Shown here piece by piece: positions 32,292 through 41,626 of a stretch of DNA of 64,000 bases. The notes beneath the pieces were generated by a model. It was not told the origin of the DNA, ran no database searches, and saw only the letters and a program-made list of their open reading frames with translations. The translations under genes and the position numbers were made by a program. Origin of the DNA: Patulibacter sp052039575 (GTDB lineage: Bacteria > Actinomycetota > Thermoleophilia > Solirubrobacterales > Solirubrobacteraceae); contig JBQGEK010000144.1 of NCBI GenBank assembly GCA_052039575.1, positions 4,130 through 68,129 on the forward strand, given 5' to 3'. Position 1 is the first letter of the stretch, and each line of letters starts with the position of its first letter.

Positions 32292-33410
32292 ATGATGATC
32301 GACGTTCGTGGCGGCAGCACCCGCAACAAGGGTGCCGAGCTGATGCTCCGGGCGACCGCGCAGCGGCTGGGCGACGTCCACGCGCTGACCGCTCCCCCGG
32401 TGCGGATCGACTTCGACGTAGCCTGCGAGCTGCGGCTGCGCCGGACGCTGCCGGTCCACCGGTCGCCTCGGGCCTCGGCGTGGGCATCCAATGCCGTCCC
32501 GCGGACGGTCCGAGAACGTTTTGCTGTCGTCGCCGACGGCGATCTCGAGGCGGTGCTGAACATCGCCGGATACGCCTACGGTGACCCGTTCCGCGTACGC
32601 AACTGCGAGCTCGAGGGCCGCCGCGTCGAGCGGTGGCGGAACCGGAACGTGCCCACCGTGCTCATGCCGCAGGCGTTCGGCCCCTTCAGCACGTCCGCGT
32701 ACGTCGAGGCCGCCAAGCGCTTGATCTCCGCAACCGAGCTGGTGTTCGCTCGCGACCGACGCAGCCTCGAGTTCGTCCGCGAACTGGATCCGGACCACCG
32801 GGGAATCCGCCTCGCGCCCGACTTCACGATCGGTCTCGAACCGTTGTCCGTCCCCGAAGGCGCGGCGCCAGATCCCGGTTCGTACGGCGCGATCGTGCCG
32901 AACATGAAGCTGATCGAGACCGGGGTCCACAGCCGTACGCAGTACTGCTCGCTGCTCGCCGAGATCGGCGCGGCGTTCTCGGCCGCGGGCCTTGAGCCGC
33001 TGGTCGTCGTTCACGAGACGAACGACGTCGGCATCGCGCGCGACGTCGCGGCGGCGCTCGACTGTCGGATCTACGGCGACCCCCACCCGCTACGCCTCAA
33101 GGGCGTGCTGCAGAGGGCAGGCGCGGTCGCCGGCAGTCGCTTCCATGCGATCGTCGGCGCGCTCTCGGGTGCGGTACCGACGCTCGTGGTCGGCTGGTCT
33201 CACAAGTACGGCGAGCTGCTCGAGGACTTTGGGGTCCCCGCCTGGACGCCCGGCCCGGACGAGACCATCGGCGAGGCCATATCTCGCGTGCTCACCGATA
33301 CCGACGGTCGCGAGCAGCTTCCGCGGCGCAAGCGCGAGCTGGTCGAGCGGTCCGAGACGATGTGGCTCGAGGTCGAGACGACGATCTCACGGGTGTCAGG
33401 CGACGGGTGA
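32292..33410 (+). CDS. Polysaccharide pyruvyl transferase family protein
   Basis: The 372-residue protein belongs to the pyruvyl transferase/CsaB family. It has an N-terminal Rossmann-like half (DVRGGSTRNKGAELMLRAT) and a C-terminal half with the hallmark GSRFHAIVGALSGAVPTLVV motif, whose Arg-Phe-His group is conserved. Such enzymes transfer pyruvate from phosphoenolpyruvate to a sugar, adding negative charge to the polymer. It follows the nitroreductase gene by 14 bases and precedes a polymerase gene by 3, so it is part of the operon. Catalytic activity is inferred from family membership. Confidence 0.85.
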   Translation: MMIDVRGGSTRNKGAELMLRATAQRLGDVHALTAPPVRIDFDVACELRLRRTLPVHRSPRASAWASNAVPRTVRERFAVVADGDLEAVLNIAGYAYGDPFRVRNCELEGRRVERWRNRNVPTVLMPQAFGPFSTSAYVEAAKRLISATELVFARDRRSLEFVRELDPDHRGIRLAPDFTIGLEPLSVPEGAAPDPGSYGAIVPNMKLIETGVHSRTQYCSLLAEIGAAFSAAGLEPLVVVHETNDVGIARDVAAALDCRIYGDPHPLRLKGVLQRAGAVAGSRFHAIVGALSGAVPTLVVGWSHKYGELLEDFGVPAWTPGPDETIGEAISRVLTDTDGREQLPRRKRELVERSETMWLEVETTISRVSGDG

Positions 33411-33413
33411 TCG

Positions 33414-34883
33414 GTGAGCATCGCGCCTCAGACTCGTAGCACCGCGGTCACCTCGACGATCGTCCTCGGTGCCGTCGCCGTCACGTCGGCTGCGCTGCTG
33501 ACGAACCCAGCGGCGACGGTGGGCGCATTCGCGCTGGCCGCCGTTCTCGTGTCGTCGTGGATGCTGAGCATCGCGTTCCCTGCCGTGCTTCTGGCCGGGG
33601 CGGCGTTCATCTACCTCGCGGCAGGCCCGGCGATCGTGGCCGGCGTGTTGCCGGCGTCCGTAGCCCAGCTGGGAACCTTCTCCGGTCTCGCAGCCGCGGT
33701 GCTCGTCGTCGTCCAACGGCTGTACGCCGAGAGGACGGCCGCCGACCCGGCCGTGCGGTTTCCCGAGATCACATGGGGCCTCGGCGTCTTCGTCGTGCTC
33801 GTCTGCGTCGGCGTCGCCAACCCGGCCCTCCCGTCGCTCGGCTACGGGATCAGTGGTGCGCGACCGCTGATCACGCCGCTCGTCGTGCTGCTCGCAGCGC
33901 GCCACGCCCGGCTCAGCCATCGCGACGTGCAGCTGATCCTGCTGGCCGTCGCCGCAGGTTGGGGTGTCAACCTGCTCTTCGCCTTCCGGCAGAGCTTCGT
34001 CGGCTTCACCGCAGCAGAGAACGCCTTCCTCCGATCCGGGGTCTCCACCTTCCTCGTGGGCGACGACGCACGCCTGCTGGGCGCCATGCGGACCAATCAG
34101 GACTTCGGTGTCACGACCGCGATCGCGTTCCCGCTGTTGCTCGCGTTCTCGTTGCTCAGCCGGGGGTCCCGCCGGTGGGTCCAACTGCTGCTCTGGGCGG
34201 CAACCGCCGCCACCGCCTACGTGATGGCCGCATCGCTGTTGCGCTCGACGATGGTCGGCGGCGTGCTCGCAGCCTCGCTGGTGCTCGTCCTCGCCAGTTC
34301 GAGCCCGCTGGGTCGGCGCCGCGTGGGCATCCTCGTGGCCGTGGTCGTGGCGACGATCGCTGCGATGGGGCTGGCATCCGCGGGAATCGACACCAGCGGC
34401 GACGGGCGCACCGCCGCCGCCGTCCGCCGGATCACGACGATCTTCGACCTCGGGGGCGACAAGGCCTTCCAGGCGCGCGCCACCACGACGTGGCCGATCG
34501 CCCTCGACGTGCTCGGATCGCATCCGCTGGGAGCCGGCCCCGGCGCCGCCGGACCGGTCTCGCAGCAACGGACCGACGCCCCCTTCGGCACCCTGACGCC
34601 CGACAACGGCTACCTCCTCGTGGCGCTCCAGGTGGGTATCCCTGGGCTCGTGCTCTTCGTCTGGTTCGCATTCGGCACGGTGGCGCGGCTGATGCGCCAG
34701 GGCCGCTGCGGTGACCCACTCGTCCTCGGCGTCGGCGGGTCGCTGTTCGCGGTCCTGGTGGCCATGGTCACCGGCGGCATCTGGGGCCTCGTCGGCCCGG
34801 TGTCCGTGCTCTGCCTCTTGATCGGTCTCGCGAGTCGGCCCGACCGACTCGCGTCCGTCTCGTCCCCCAAATCCCCCAAGTGA
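33414..34883 (+). CDS. O-antigen ligase/Wzy-like polymerase, second copy
   Basis: The 489-residue membrane protein has 10-12 hydrophobic segments, a large loop at about 300-390, and the motif ALDVLGSHPLGAGPGAAGPV ... LTPDNGYLLVALQVGIPGLV that marks the Wzy_C ligase/polymerase family. It probably polymerises the repeat unit exported by the flippase at 29831. Start is GTG 33414, three bases after the pyruvyl transferase stop. The downstream kinase gene overlaps its end by 4 bases (GTGA). The enzyme at 24236 is a second, divergent member with an added TPR tail; which one is the polymerase and which a ligase cannot be decided here. Confidence 0.87.
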   Translation: MSIAPQTRSTAVTSTIVLGAVAVTSAALLTNPAATVGAFALAAVLVSSWMLSIAFPAVLLAGAAFIYLAAGPAIVAGVLPASVAQLGTFSGLAAAVLVVVQRLYAERTAADPAVRFPEITWGLGVFVVLVCVGVANPALPSLGYGISGARPLITPLVVLLAARHARLSHRDVQLILLAVAAGWGVNLLFAFRQSFVGFTAAENAFLRSGVSTFLVGDDARLLGAMRTNQDFGVTTAIAFPLLLAFSLLSRGSRRWVQLLLWAATAATAYVMAASLLRSTMVGGVLAASLVLVLASSSPLGRRRVGILVAVVVATIAAMGLASAGIDTSGDGRTAAAVRRITTIFDLGGDKAFQARATTTWPIALDVLGSHPLGAGPGAAGPVSQQRTDAPFGTLTPDNGYLLVALQVGIPGLVLFVWFAFGTVARLMRQGRCGDPLVLGVGGSLFAVLVAMVTGGIWGLVGPVSVLCLLIGLASRPDRLASVSSPKSPK

Positions 34884-36463
34884 GCACCATGACCACACCG
34901 TTCGGCCCCCCGCCGGAGGCCAAGGGACCACACGATCCCCGCCACGAAGGCCCGTTGGAGGCGCTGCAGCGGCGGTGGAAGGTCATCGTCGCCACCACGG
35001 TCCTGCTCGTGGTGATCGTCGGGCTCGGCTCGGCGCTGCAAGGCAAGCAGTACGCGGCGTCCGCGACACTGCTGTTTCGGTCGACGGACTTCGCCCAACA
35101 GCTGTTCGGCACCAACTTCCTGGCCGCGTCGAAGGATCCGGCGCGGGACGCGGCCACCAACCAGAATCTCGTCCGACTGCGGACCGTCGCCGACCGAACG
35201 GCGAGTGCGTTGGACAACGGCCTGTCCGGCCGGCAGATCGCCGACCGGGTCACCGTCGAGGCACAAGGCACTTCCGATCTCGTGATCGTCAAGGCCGTGG
35301 ACTCGAGTCCGCAGCGCGCCGCGCAGATCGCAACCGAGTTCGCCCAGCAGTTCGTGACGTTCCGGCGCGAGGCGGATCAGCGGGTCGTCAACGCGGCCGG
35401 CGATCTCGTGGAGCGTGAGCTGGACGGGATGACCGCGGCGCAGCGCCGGACGTCTCAGGGACAGTCGTTGCTCCAGCGTCGGGCCGAGCTGGAGATCCTG
35501 GCAAGTTTGCAAACAGGCAACGCGGAGCTCGTCCAGGCGGCCGCACCACCGGAGAGCCCGAGTTCCCCCCGGACCAAGCGAGACGTAGCGCTCGCGGCCG
35601 TGCTCGGTCTGGTGCTGGGGGCGGGCCTTGCCCTGCTCGTCAACCGCCTCGACCAGGGGATTCGCTCCGTTCGAGACGTCGAGCGGCTTCTTCCCGTCCC
35701 CGTGCTCGCCCAGATCCCTCGGCGCGACGGCCTCAGCGCGACGGAGATCGGCATGCGGCCCGCCTCGATCGATCTCGACGCGTTCCGCTTGCTCCGCAGC
35801 CACCTGCGCTACTTCAACGTCGACGGGAAGGTTCGAACGCTGTTGATCACCTCGGCCGAGGCCGGGGCCGGGAAGACGACGGTCGCCATCGGGCTCGGGC
35901 TCGCCCTGGCTCAGGGCGGAGACCGCGTCGTGCTGGTGGAAGCCGACCTGCGCCGTCCGGCACTACGCTCCCACTTGGGCAACACGGCACCATGCAAGGG
36001 CCTCGCCGAAGTCCTGTCGGGCGACCTGGAGCTCTGCGACGCGCTGACCACCGAGGTCGTCGAGGTCGGCGGGGTCGCGCAGGCCCCCGAGATCACCGTT
36101 CTCGGCGCGGGACTGGTCGCGCCGAATCCCGCCGAGCTGCTCGAGAGCGCGCGAATGAAGCGCGTCCTGAAGGAGCTGGGCGAGCGGTTCGACGTCGTCC
36201 TGGTGGACTCCGCGCCGCCGCTGTTGATTCCGGATTCGACGCCGCTCCTGCGCGTCGTCGACGGGGTGATCGCCGTGTGCCGGATCGGCGGAACCAAGCG
36301 TTCGGGTGCGTCCCGGCTGGATTCGTATCTGCGTTCACTCGACAGCCCACTGCTCGGGACCGTCGTCAACGACATCCGTTCGAGCCGGCAGGGCGGCTAC
36401 GGATACGGATACGGCGAATACGGCAGTGACCGGCCCGACCGGGCGGCGGAGGCCCAGGCGTGA
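34880..36463 (+). CDS. Fused polysaccharide co-polymerase and bacterial tyrosine kinase
   Basis: The 527-residue protein joins a Wzz-type chain-length domain to a BY-kinase. One transmembrane helix lies at about 36-55, an extracellular helical region at about 56-235 and a second helix at about 236-255. The cytoplasmic kinase follows, with Walker A SAEAGAGKTT, Walker A' VLVEADLRRP and Walker B VVLVDSAPP. The C-terminal tail contains a tyrosine cluster (GGYGYGYGEYG) that should be autophosphorylated. It controls polymer length and export, and is normally opposed by a CpsB-type phosphatase such as the one encoded at 42594. It overlaps both neighbours by 4 bases. Confidence 0.93.
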   Translation: MSTMTTPFGPPPEAKGPHDPRHEGPLEALQRRWKVIVATTVLLVVIVGLGSALQGKQYAASATLLFRSTDFAQQLFGTNFLAASKDPARDAATNQNLVRLRTVADRTASALDNGLSGRQIADRVTVEAQGTSDLVIVKAVDSSPQRAAQIATEFAQQFVTFRREADQRVVNAAGDLVERELDGMTAAQRRTSQGQSLLQRRAELEILASLQTGNAELVQAAAPPESPSSPRTKRDVALAAVLGLVLGAGLALLVNRLDQGIRSVRDVERLLPVPVLAQIPRRDGLSATEIGMRPASIDLDAFRLLRSHLRYFNVDGKVRTLLITSAEAGAGKTTVAIGLGLALAQGGDRVVLVEADLRRPALRSHLGNTAPCKGLAEVLSGDLELCDALTTEVVEVGGVAQAPEITVLGAGLVAPNPAELLESARMKRVLKELGERFDVVLVDSAPPLLIPDSTPLLRVVDGVIAVCRIGGTKRSGASRLDSYLRSLDSPLLGTVVNDIRSSRQGGYGYGYGEYGSDRPDRAAEAQA

Positions 36464-37647
36464 GTGCCCGAGCCGCGGCACCCGAAACCGCAGACCGCAA
36501 GCGGGTGCTGCTCGTCAACCACACCGGCACGTTCGGCGGCGCCGAACGCTCGCTGCTGGGGCTCGCCACGGCGAACGTCGCCGACGATGACGTCGAGTAC
36601 GTCGTGGCGACTCCGGACGGTCGGCTGGCGGACGAGCTCCGCGCCGTCGGAGCGTCGGTCGCGCTGCTGCCCGAGCTGCGCCTGAGCTTCAGCCCTCGTC
36701 CGATGGCGGTCGCCGTGGGCCTGCGAAGCCTCGGCCGGAGCGCCCGCGCGTTCCGGCGCCTCGCGCGCCGCGACAGCGTCGACGTGATCCACGCGAACTC
36801 GCTGCGGGCGGCGCTCCTCGTCACCGCCGCGCTCCCGTTCCGTCGCCCGCCACTCGTGCTGCACGCCCGCGACGAGGTGCCGGGCAACCTCGCCGGCCGC
36901 GTCCTGACCGCGGTGCTGCGTCGTTCCTGCTCCGGCGTGATCGCGATCTCCCGGTGGATCGGGGACTCCTACGCGTCGTTCGACCGCGTCACGGTCATCG
37001 ACAACCCCGTCGATCTGGAGCGCTTCGACCTCACCGGGCAGAGACCGAGCGAAGCCGCGGGCGACGACGGTGTTCCCGCCACGTTCCTGCTCGTCGCCCA
37101 GATCTCGCCGTGGAAGCGCCAGCTTGATGCCATCAGCGCCACGGTCGCCCTTCACGACGAGGGGCTTCCCGTGCGCCTGCAGCTGGTCGGGTCGGTCAAG
37201 TTCGCCGACTCGACGACGCGGCTCGACAATCGCGCGTACTACGAGCAACTCCGAGCGGAGGTCGCCGCACGCGATGCCACGAACGTCGTCGAGTTCCTCG
37301 GCGAGCGGGAGGACGTCGCGGAGCTGATGCGGTCCGCCACGGCGCTGCTCTCGACCAGTGAGCGCGAGCCGTTCGGACGCACGGTCGCCGAGGCGCTCGC
37401 TTCGGGCCTGCCGGTGGTGGCGTCCGACGACGGCGGGCCGGCCGAGCTCGTCGAACCCGGGATCACGGGCTGGGTCTACCGTGCCGGTTCGCTGCATTCG
37501 CTCCAGGAGGCGATGCGGGAAGCCCTCGCACCGGTCGAAGACCGCGACGGCAGCCGTCGTGCAGCGTTCGCCCGAACGCGTGGCCGATTCGATCCGCGAG
37601 CGCATGCCAGCGCAGTACGCAGCTTCTACGCCGAGGTCTGCCGATGA
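36460..37647 (+). CDS. Glycosyltransferase family 4
   Basis: The 395-residue protein is a GT-B glycosyltransferase. The N-terminal half begins VLLVNHTGTFGGAERSLLGL, a glycine-rich acceptor loop. The C-terminal half has FLLVAQISPWKRQLDAI, FLGEREDVAELMRSATALL and EREPFGRTVAEALASGLPVV, the donor-site EX7E motif. It should extend the repeat unit with a retaining linkage; sugar unknown. Its GTG start overlaps the stop of the kinase gene, and the next glycosyltransferase gene overlaps its end, so the three are co-translated. Confidence 0.9.
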   Translation: MSARAAAPETADRKRVLLVNHTGTFGGAERSLLGLATANVADDDVEYVVATPDGRLADELRAVGASVALLPELRLSFSPRPMAVAVGLRSLGRSARAFRRLARRDSVDVIHANSLRAALLVTAALPFRRPPLVLHARDEVPGNLAGRVLTAVLRRSCSGVIAISRWIGDSYASFDRVTVIDNPVDLERFDLTGQRPSEAAGDDGVPATFLLVAQISPWKRQLDAISATVALHDEGLPVRLQLVGSVKFADSTTRLDNRAYYEQLRAEVAARDATNVVEFLGEREDVAELMRSATALLSTSEREPFGRTVAEALASGLPVVASDDGGPAELVEPGITGWVYRAGSLHSLQEAMREALAPVEDRDGSRRAAFARTRGRFDPRAHASAVRSFYAEVCR

Positions 37648-38738
37648 CCACGTCTGACCGTGTGCGAGTGCTGATCGTCGCCGCCCCCTTCATCTCGCAG
37701 GGCGGGGTCTACACGTCGCTTCAGCGGACGATCCCGCGTCTGCAGGGGGAGGGCCTCGAAGTCGGCGTCGTCTGGGGCTCCCGCGCCCCGGGAGGGGACC
37801 TGCCGGGAGACTTCGTGGTGCGCCTCGGCGAGCCGTCGCATCCCCTGCGGCGGGGACGCGCGCTGCGCGCCGGGATCGAACGCGCCGTCGACGAGTTCCG
37901 CCCCGACGTCCTGCTCTCCGTGCTGCCGCAGTCGGATGTGGCATGTGCGCACGTGCACCGACGCCGCGGTGTTCCGTGGATCGCGATGATCCGCGGGCGG
38001 CCGTATCCGACCGGGCCGCAGGCGTCGCTGCTGAAGCAGGTCGCGTGGCGCCTCGCGGTGCGTCGCGCGTACAACGCTTCCACGCTGACGATCGCGATCT
38101 CGCGCGGGCTCGCGGCGGAGACGGAACGGGCGCTGCGCGTCTCGGTCGACCGGATCCTCTACAACGGCGTCGACATCGACGCCTTCCCGGTCCGCGAGGC
38201 AGACCCCCGGCGGCCGCTCCGGATCGGGTTCGTAGGCCAGCTCGTCGAAGGCAAGGCGCCGGGGCTCGTCGCGGAGCTCGCCGATCGGCTGGACCGTGAG
38301 GTCGCGATCATAGGCGACGGCCCGCTGCGCGCGGATCTGGACGAGCTGGCTCGCGCCGATCCGCGGATCTCGATGAAGGGCTGGCTTTCGCCGCGTGAGG
38401 CGATGTCCAGCCTGGACATCCTGATCGTCCCCTCGCTGCACGAAGGCCTGGGGAACGTCGTGCTGGAGGCCGGGGCGTCGCGCGTCGCCGTGGTCGCGCG
38501 GACGGTCGGCGGCATCCCCGAGATCATCGGGAGCGACACGCGTCTGCGCGAGCTCTCGCTGGTACCGACGACCGCTGGTGCCCACGAGTTCGCCCGCGCC
38601 GTGGAACGCCTCGTCGGCAACCCGACGGAGATCGAGGAGGCCGCAGACCGGCTCCACGACGCGGTACACGCTCGCTTCTCCGTCGAGCAGGCGGCCGGCA
38701 ACCACCCGACGACCTTGCGCGAGGTCGCCGGCCGATAG
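37644..38738 (+). CDS. Glycosyltransferase family 4
   Basis: The 364-residue GT-B enzyme starts VLIVAAPFISQGGVYTSLQR and carries the donor-domain pattern IGFVGQLVEGKAPGLVAEL, the MKGWLSPREAMSSLDILIVP strand and HEGLGNVVLEAGASRVAVVA. These match family 4 retaining glycosyltransferases. It is the last gene of the rightward exopolysaccharide operon; its ATG overlaps the previous stop by 4 bases. A bidirectional hairpin separates it from the convergent dehydrogenase gene. Confidence 0.88.
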   Translation: MTTSDRVRVLIVAAPFISQGGVYTSLQRTIPRLQGEGLEVGVVWGSRAPGGDLPGDFVVRLGEPSHPLRRGRALRAGIERAVDEFRPDVLLSVLPQSDVACAHVHRRRGVPWIAMIRGRPYPTGPQASLLKQVAWRLAVRRAYNASTLTIAISRGLAAETERALRVSVDRILYNGVDIDAFPVREADPRRPLRIGFVGQLVEGKAPGLVAELADRLDREVAIIGDGPLRADLDELARADPRISMKGWLSPREAMSSLDILIVPSLHEGLGNVVLEAGASRVAVVARTVGGIPEIIGSDTRLRELSLVPTTAGAHEFARAVERLVGNPTEIEEAADRLHDAVHARFSVEQAAGNHPTTLREVAGR

Positions 38739-38746
38739 GGGCGGCA

Positions 38747-38774
38747 ACGGGTCCGGTCGAGAGAACGGACCCGT
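38747..38774. terminator. Bidirectional hairpin between convergent genes
   Basis: ACGGGTCCG (38747-38755) pairs perfectly with CGGACCCGT (38766-38774) around a 10-base loop. It sits between the convergent ends of the exopolysaccharide operon and the nucleotide-sugar dehydrogenase gene and probably serves both. Confidence 0.7.
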
Positions 38775-38780
38775 CCTGAC

Positions 38781-40073
38781 CTACAGCCGGAGCATCTCCG
38801 GCGTCGCCCGGACGTCGCGCGTCACGCCGCGCAGGTCGACGAGCAACGACGCACGGTCGACCGCATCCTCGTAGTCGACTCCCGGATGCTGTGTCACGAT
38901 CACGACCGCATCGGCGCCGTCGAGCGCGGCATCGAAGTCGCTGTTCCGCAGGTCGAACTCCTCCAGCTCCGGGACGAACTCGTCGTGGTAGACGAGGTCT
39001 GCGCCGAGCGCCCGAAACAGCGTGATGATCTTCAGCGCCGGCGACTCTCGGGTATCCCCCACCCCGGCCTTATAGCTGACGCCGAGCAAGCAGACCTTTG
39101 CGCCCTTGACCGCCTTCTGCTGCTCGTTGAGCGCGCGTTCGACCTTCTGCACGCAGTGGTACGGCATCTGCTGGTTGACCTTGCCGGCAAGCTCGATGAA
39201 CTCGGCCTGCAGATCGAACTTCCGCGCCTGCCAGGACAGGTAGAACGGGTCGACCGGCAGGCAGTGGCCGCCCATCCCGGGGCCGGGCTCGAAGCGCATG
39301 AAGCCGTACGGCTTGGTCGACGCTGCCTCCACGACCTCCCAGATGTCGATGCCCATCCGGTCGGTGAGCATCGCCAGCTCGTTGACGAGCGCGATGTTGA
39401 CGGTGCGAAAGACGTTCTCCAACAGCTTGGTGAGTTCCGCCGCCTCGGGCGAACTGACCTCGACGACCTGATCGCACGCCTCACGGTACAACGTCGTCGC
39501 GCGCTCGAGGCACGCTTCGGTCATCGCGCCAACGACCTTCGGTGTGGTCCGCAGTGTGTAGTCGGTGCGACCCGGGTCGATCCGTTCGGGAGAGAACGCC
39601 AGGAACACGTCCTGGCCGATCGTCAGACCGGCACCCTCCAGCATGGGGGCCAGCAGGTCGCGAGTGCACCCCGGGTATGTCGTGGATTCCAGCACGATCA
39701 ACTGTCCCGGCCGAACGATCGCACGCACCATCTCGGTGGCGGAGTTGAGTGCTCGCAGGTCCGGCTCGCGGTTCGCCGACAGCGGCGTCGGGACACAGAT
39801 GATCACCGCATCGGTGCCAGCCAAGGCCTGTGGGTCCGCCGACGCTTCGAACCGGTCGCTGATCGCGTCGAGGGTCTCGTCCGCGACATCCTCGATGTAG
39901 CTGACGCCCGCGTTCAGCGCGGCGATCTTCTCCTCGTCGATGTCGACGCCGACGACGTCGTGGCCGGCGTCGGCGAAGCCGATCACGAGCGGTAGGCCGA
40001 CGTAGCCCAGTCCGAGGATTCCGCTCCGCAGACGCTGCCTTTGCTCGAAAGTCGCTCTGTCCGCCGCCGTCAC
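38781..40073 (-). CDS. Nucleotide-sugar dehydrogenase (UDP-glucose/UDP-HexNAc dehydrogenase family)
   Basis: The 430-residue enzyme has an NAD-binding N-terminal domain (LGLGYVGLPLVIGFADAGHD), a central dimerisation domain, and the catalytic cysteine Cys271 in GPGMGGHCLPVDPFYL. It oxidises the 6-position of a UDP-sugar to the uronic acid. The 'PGMGGHC' form and overall pattern resemble the WbpA/TviB/WecC branch acting on UDP-N-acetylhexosamines more than UDP-glucose dehydrogenase, but this cannot be settled by eye. It would supply an acidic sugar to the neighbouring exopolysaccharide pathway. Start is GTG 40073. Confidence 0.9.
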   Translation of the reverse strand: MTAADRATFEQRQRLRSGILGLGYVGLPLVIGFADAGHDVVGVDIDEEKIAALNAGVSYIEDVADETLDAISDRFEASADPQALAGTDAVIICVPTPLSANREPDLRALNSATEMVRAIVRPGQLIVLESTTYPGCTRDLLAPMLEGAGLTIGQDVFLAFSPERIDPGRTDYTLRTTPKVVGAMTEACLERATTLYREACDQVVEVSSPEAAELTKLLENVFRTVNIALVNELAMLTDRMGIDIWEVVEAASTKPYGFMRFEPGPGMGGHCLPVDPFYLSWQARKFDLQAEFIELAGKVNQQMPYHCVQKVERALNEQQKAVKGAKVCLLGVSYKAGVGDTRESPALKIITLFRALGADLVYHDEFVPELEEFDLRNSDFDAALDGADAVVIVTQHPGVDYEDAVDRASLLVDLRGVTRDVRATPEMLRL

Positions 40074-40445
40074 GCGCTCGCGAATCCACGGCCACCGGCA
40101 CCGTGACGACGCGTGTCGGAGACCTGATGACCGCTCGGCCTACGGGTACCGAGACCAGCACGACGACCAGGTGTGCCGCGAACGCATATCGGCGCGGTGA
40201 CGGTACCCCAACGTTCTGCCGTCACACCGATCGCCACCAACGCGCCAGCAGGCAGTTCATGTCGGTGACGATTCACGAACCGAATAGTAGCGATCAAACG
40301 GCACTGATCACCCCCCGGCAGCAACCTCCACCGGTTCGCTTCGACTCGCTACTTGGTCTTCAAGTCGTGCAGCGAACCGCCACTGGCGGGCTGACGCGCG
40401 ATGGGCCGTTGGGCCCGACTCGCACGCGCGGACCCCACGGCCCGC
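40074..40445. other. Non-coding gap upstream of the dehydrogenase
   Basis: No credible gene is visible in these 372 bases. A patch at 40250-40330 is poorer in G+C than its flanks and probably holds the promoter of the minus-strand dehydrogenase gene, which would give that gene a leader of roughly 200 bases. I found no recognised RNA element. Confidence 0.4.
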
Positions 40446-41507
40446 TCAGGCCGGCCCCGACACCAACCGCTCGTCACTCGCGGCGAGCGTCTCGCCGTCC
40501 GCCACCAGCAACGGCCCGTTCGCCGCCACCCCGGACGCGACGCGGGCCCGCTCGCCGACGACGCAGTCGCGCAGGCGCACGCCCGACTCGACGACGGCGT
40601 TCGGCAGCAGCACCGCCCGCTCCAGCACAGCGTCGGCGCCGACGATCGCTCCGGCTCCGACCACCGAGCCGCTGCCGATCACCGCACCGGCGGCGACCTG
40701 GGCGCCGTCCTCGACCAGGGCATCCGCTGCCACGGTGGCGGCGGGGTCGACCAGCGCGGCCGCGGAGCGCTCGGCTCGCAGGCGAGCCTGCACGTCGGTC
40801 TCGACCGCGCCGCGGAGCACGTCGGCGACCGCCTGCAGGTAGCGCTCGGGCGTGCCGATGTCCATCCAGTAGGCGTCCCGGTGCACGAAGCCGTACAGGC
40901 CGTCACCGACCAGCCGGGGCCAGACCTCGCGCTCGATCGAGACCTCGCGGCCCGGCGGGATCATGTCGAGCACGTCCCGCTCCAGCACGTAGGCACCGGC
41001 CGAGATCAGGTTGGTGTCGATCTCCTCCGGCTTCGGCTTCTCGAGGAACCCGGCGACGCGATGGTCGTCGTGGAGCCGGACCAGGCCGTAGGCCGAGGGG
41101 TCTTCGACCGGCACCAGCGCCAGCGTGCCGCGGGCGCCGGACCGCTCGTGCGCGGCGACCTGGGCCGTCAGGTCCATGTCGGTGAGGACGTCGCCGTTGA
41201 GCAGCAGAAAGCGGTCGTCGAGATGCTCCCCGGCCATCTTCACGCCGCCGGCGGTCCCGCGCGGCTCGGGCTCGAAGACCCAGGTGATCGAGACGCCGTA
41301 ACGCGACCCGTCGCCGAACGCCTCGACCATCGCGTCGGACCTGAAGCCGCAGCAGAGGACGACGTCGGTCATTCCGTGCCGGGCGACCCACTGCAAGGCG
41401 TACGCGAGGAACGGTCGATCGACGATCGGCACGTTCGGCTTGGGCCGGTTGCTGGTCAAGGGCCGCAGCCGCGTGCCCTTGCCCCCGACGAGAATCACTG
41501 CCTGCAC
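40446..41507 (-). CDS. Nucleotide-sugar pyrophosphorylase (mannose-1-phosphate guanylyltransferase-like)
   Basis: The 353-residue protein begins with the nucleotidyltransferase signature (AVILVGGKGTRLRPLT, then RPKPNVPIVDRPFL). It has NGDVLTDMD for metal binding, FLEKPKPEE, and AYWMDIGTPERYLQA. From about residue 255 it carries left-handed beta-helix hexapeptide repeats (VIGSGSVVGAGAIVGADAVL). This architecture fits GDP-mannose pyrophosphorylases of the GMPP/ManC-B type; glucose-1-phosphate specificity is possible. It supplies an activated sugar for the surrounding polysaccharide loci. GTG 41507 has GGAGG upstream. Confidence 0.88.
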   Translation of the reverse strand: MQAVILVGGKGTRLRPLTSNRPKPNVPIVDRPFLAYALQWVARHGMTDVVLCCGFRSDAMVEAFGDGSRYGVSITWVFEPEPRGTAGGVKMAGEHLDDRFLLLNGDVLTDMDLTAQVAAHERSGARGTLALVPVEDPSAYGLVRLHDDHRVAGFLEKPKPEEIDTNLISAGAYVLERDVLDMIPPGREVSIEREVWPRLVGDGLYGFVHRDAYWMDIGTPERYLQAVADVLRGAVETDVQARLRAERSAAALVDPAATVAADALVEDGAQVAAGAVIGSGSVVGAGAIVGADAVLERAVLLPNAVVESGVRLRDCVVGERARVASGVAANGPLLVADGETLAASDERLVSGPA

Positions 41508-41560
41508 TGCCTACCTCCACGACCGTCGAACATCAACCGAGCTGGGGAGGCTCCGCCGGG

Positions 41561-41566
41561 ACAATA
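41561..41566 (-). promoter_or_regulatory. Candidate -10 element of the pyrophosphorylase gene
   Basis: On the minus strand the sequence reads TATTGT, about 54 bases before the GTG at 41507. The -35 region is not clear. Confidence 0.35.
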
Positions 41567-41626
41567 CGTCAGCCGGAGGCGGACAGACGATCGAAAGGTT
41601 GCACCGTCGCCGGGACCGCGCTGCGG

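Noticed and set aside
37901..37990. Sortase-type LPXTG anchors on the surface proteins at 23633 and 63794, and a sortase gene
   Set aside because: Both proteins end in a membrane helix and basic tail, but neither shows LPXTG or a variant, and no sortase TLXTC motif is found in the window.
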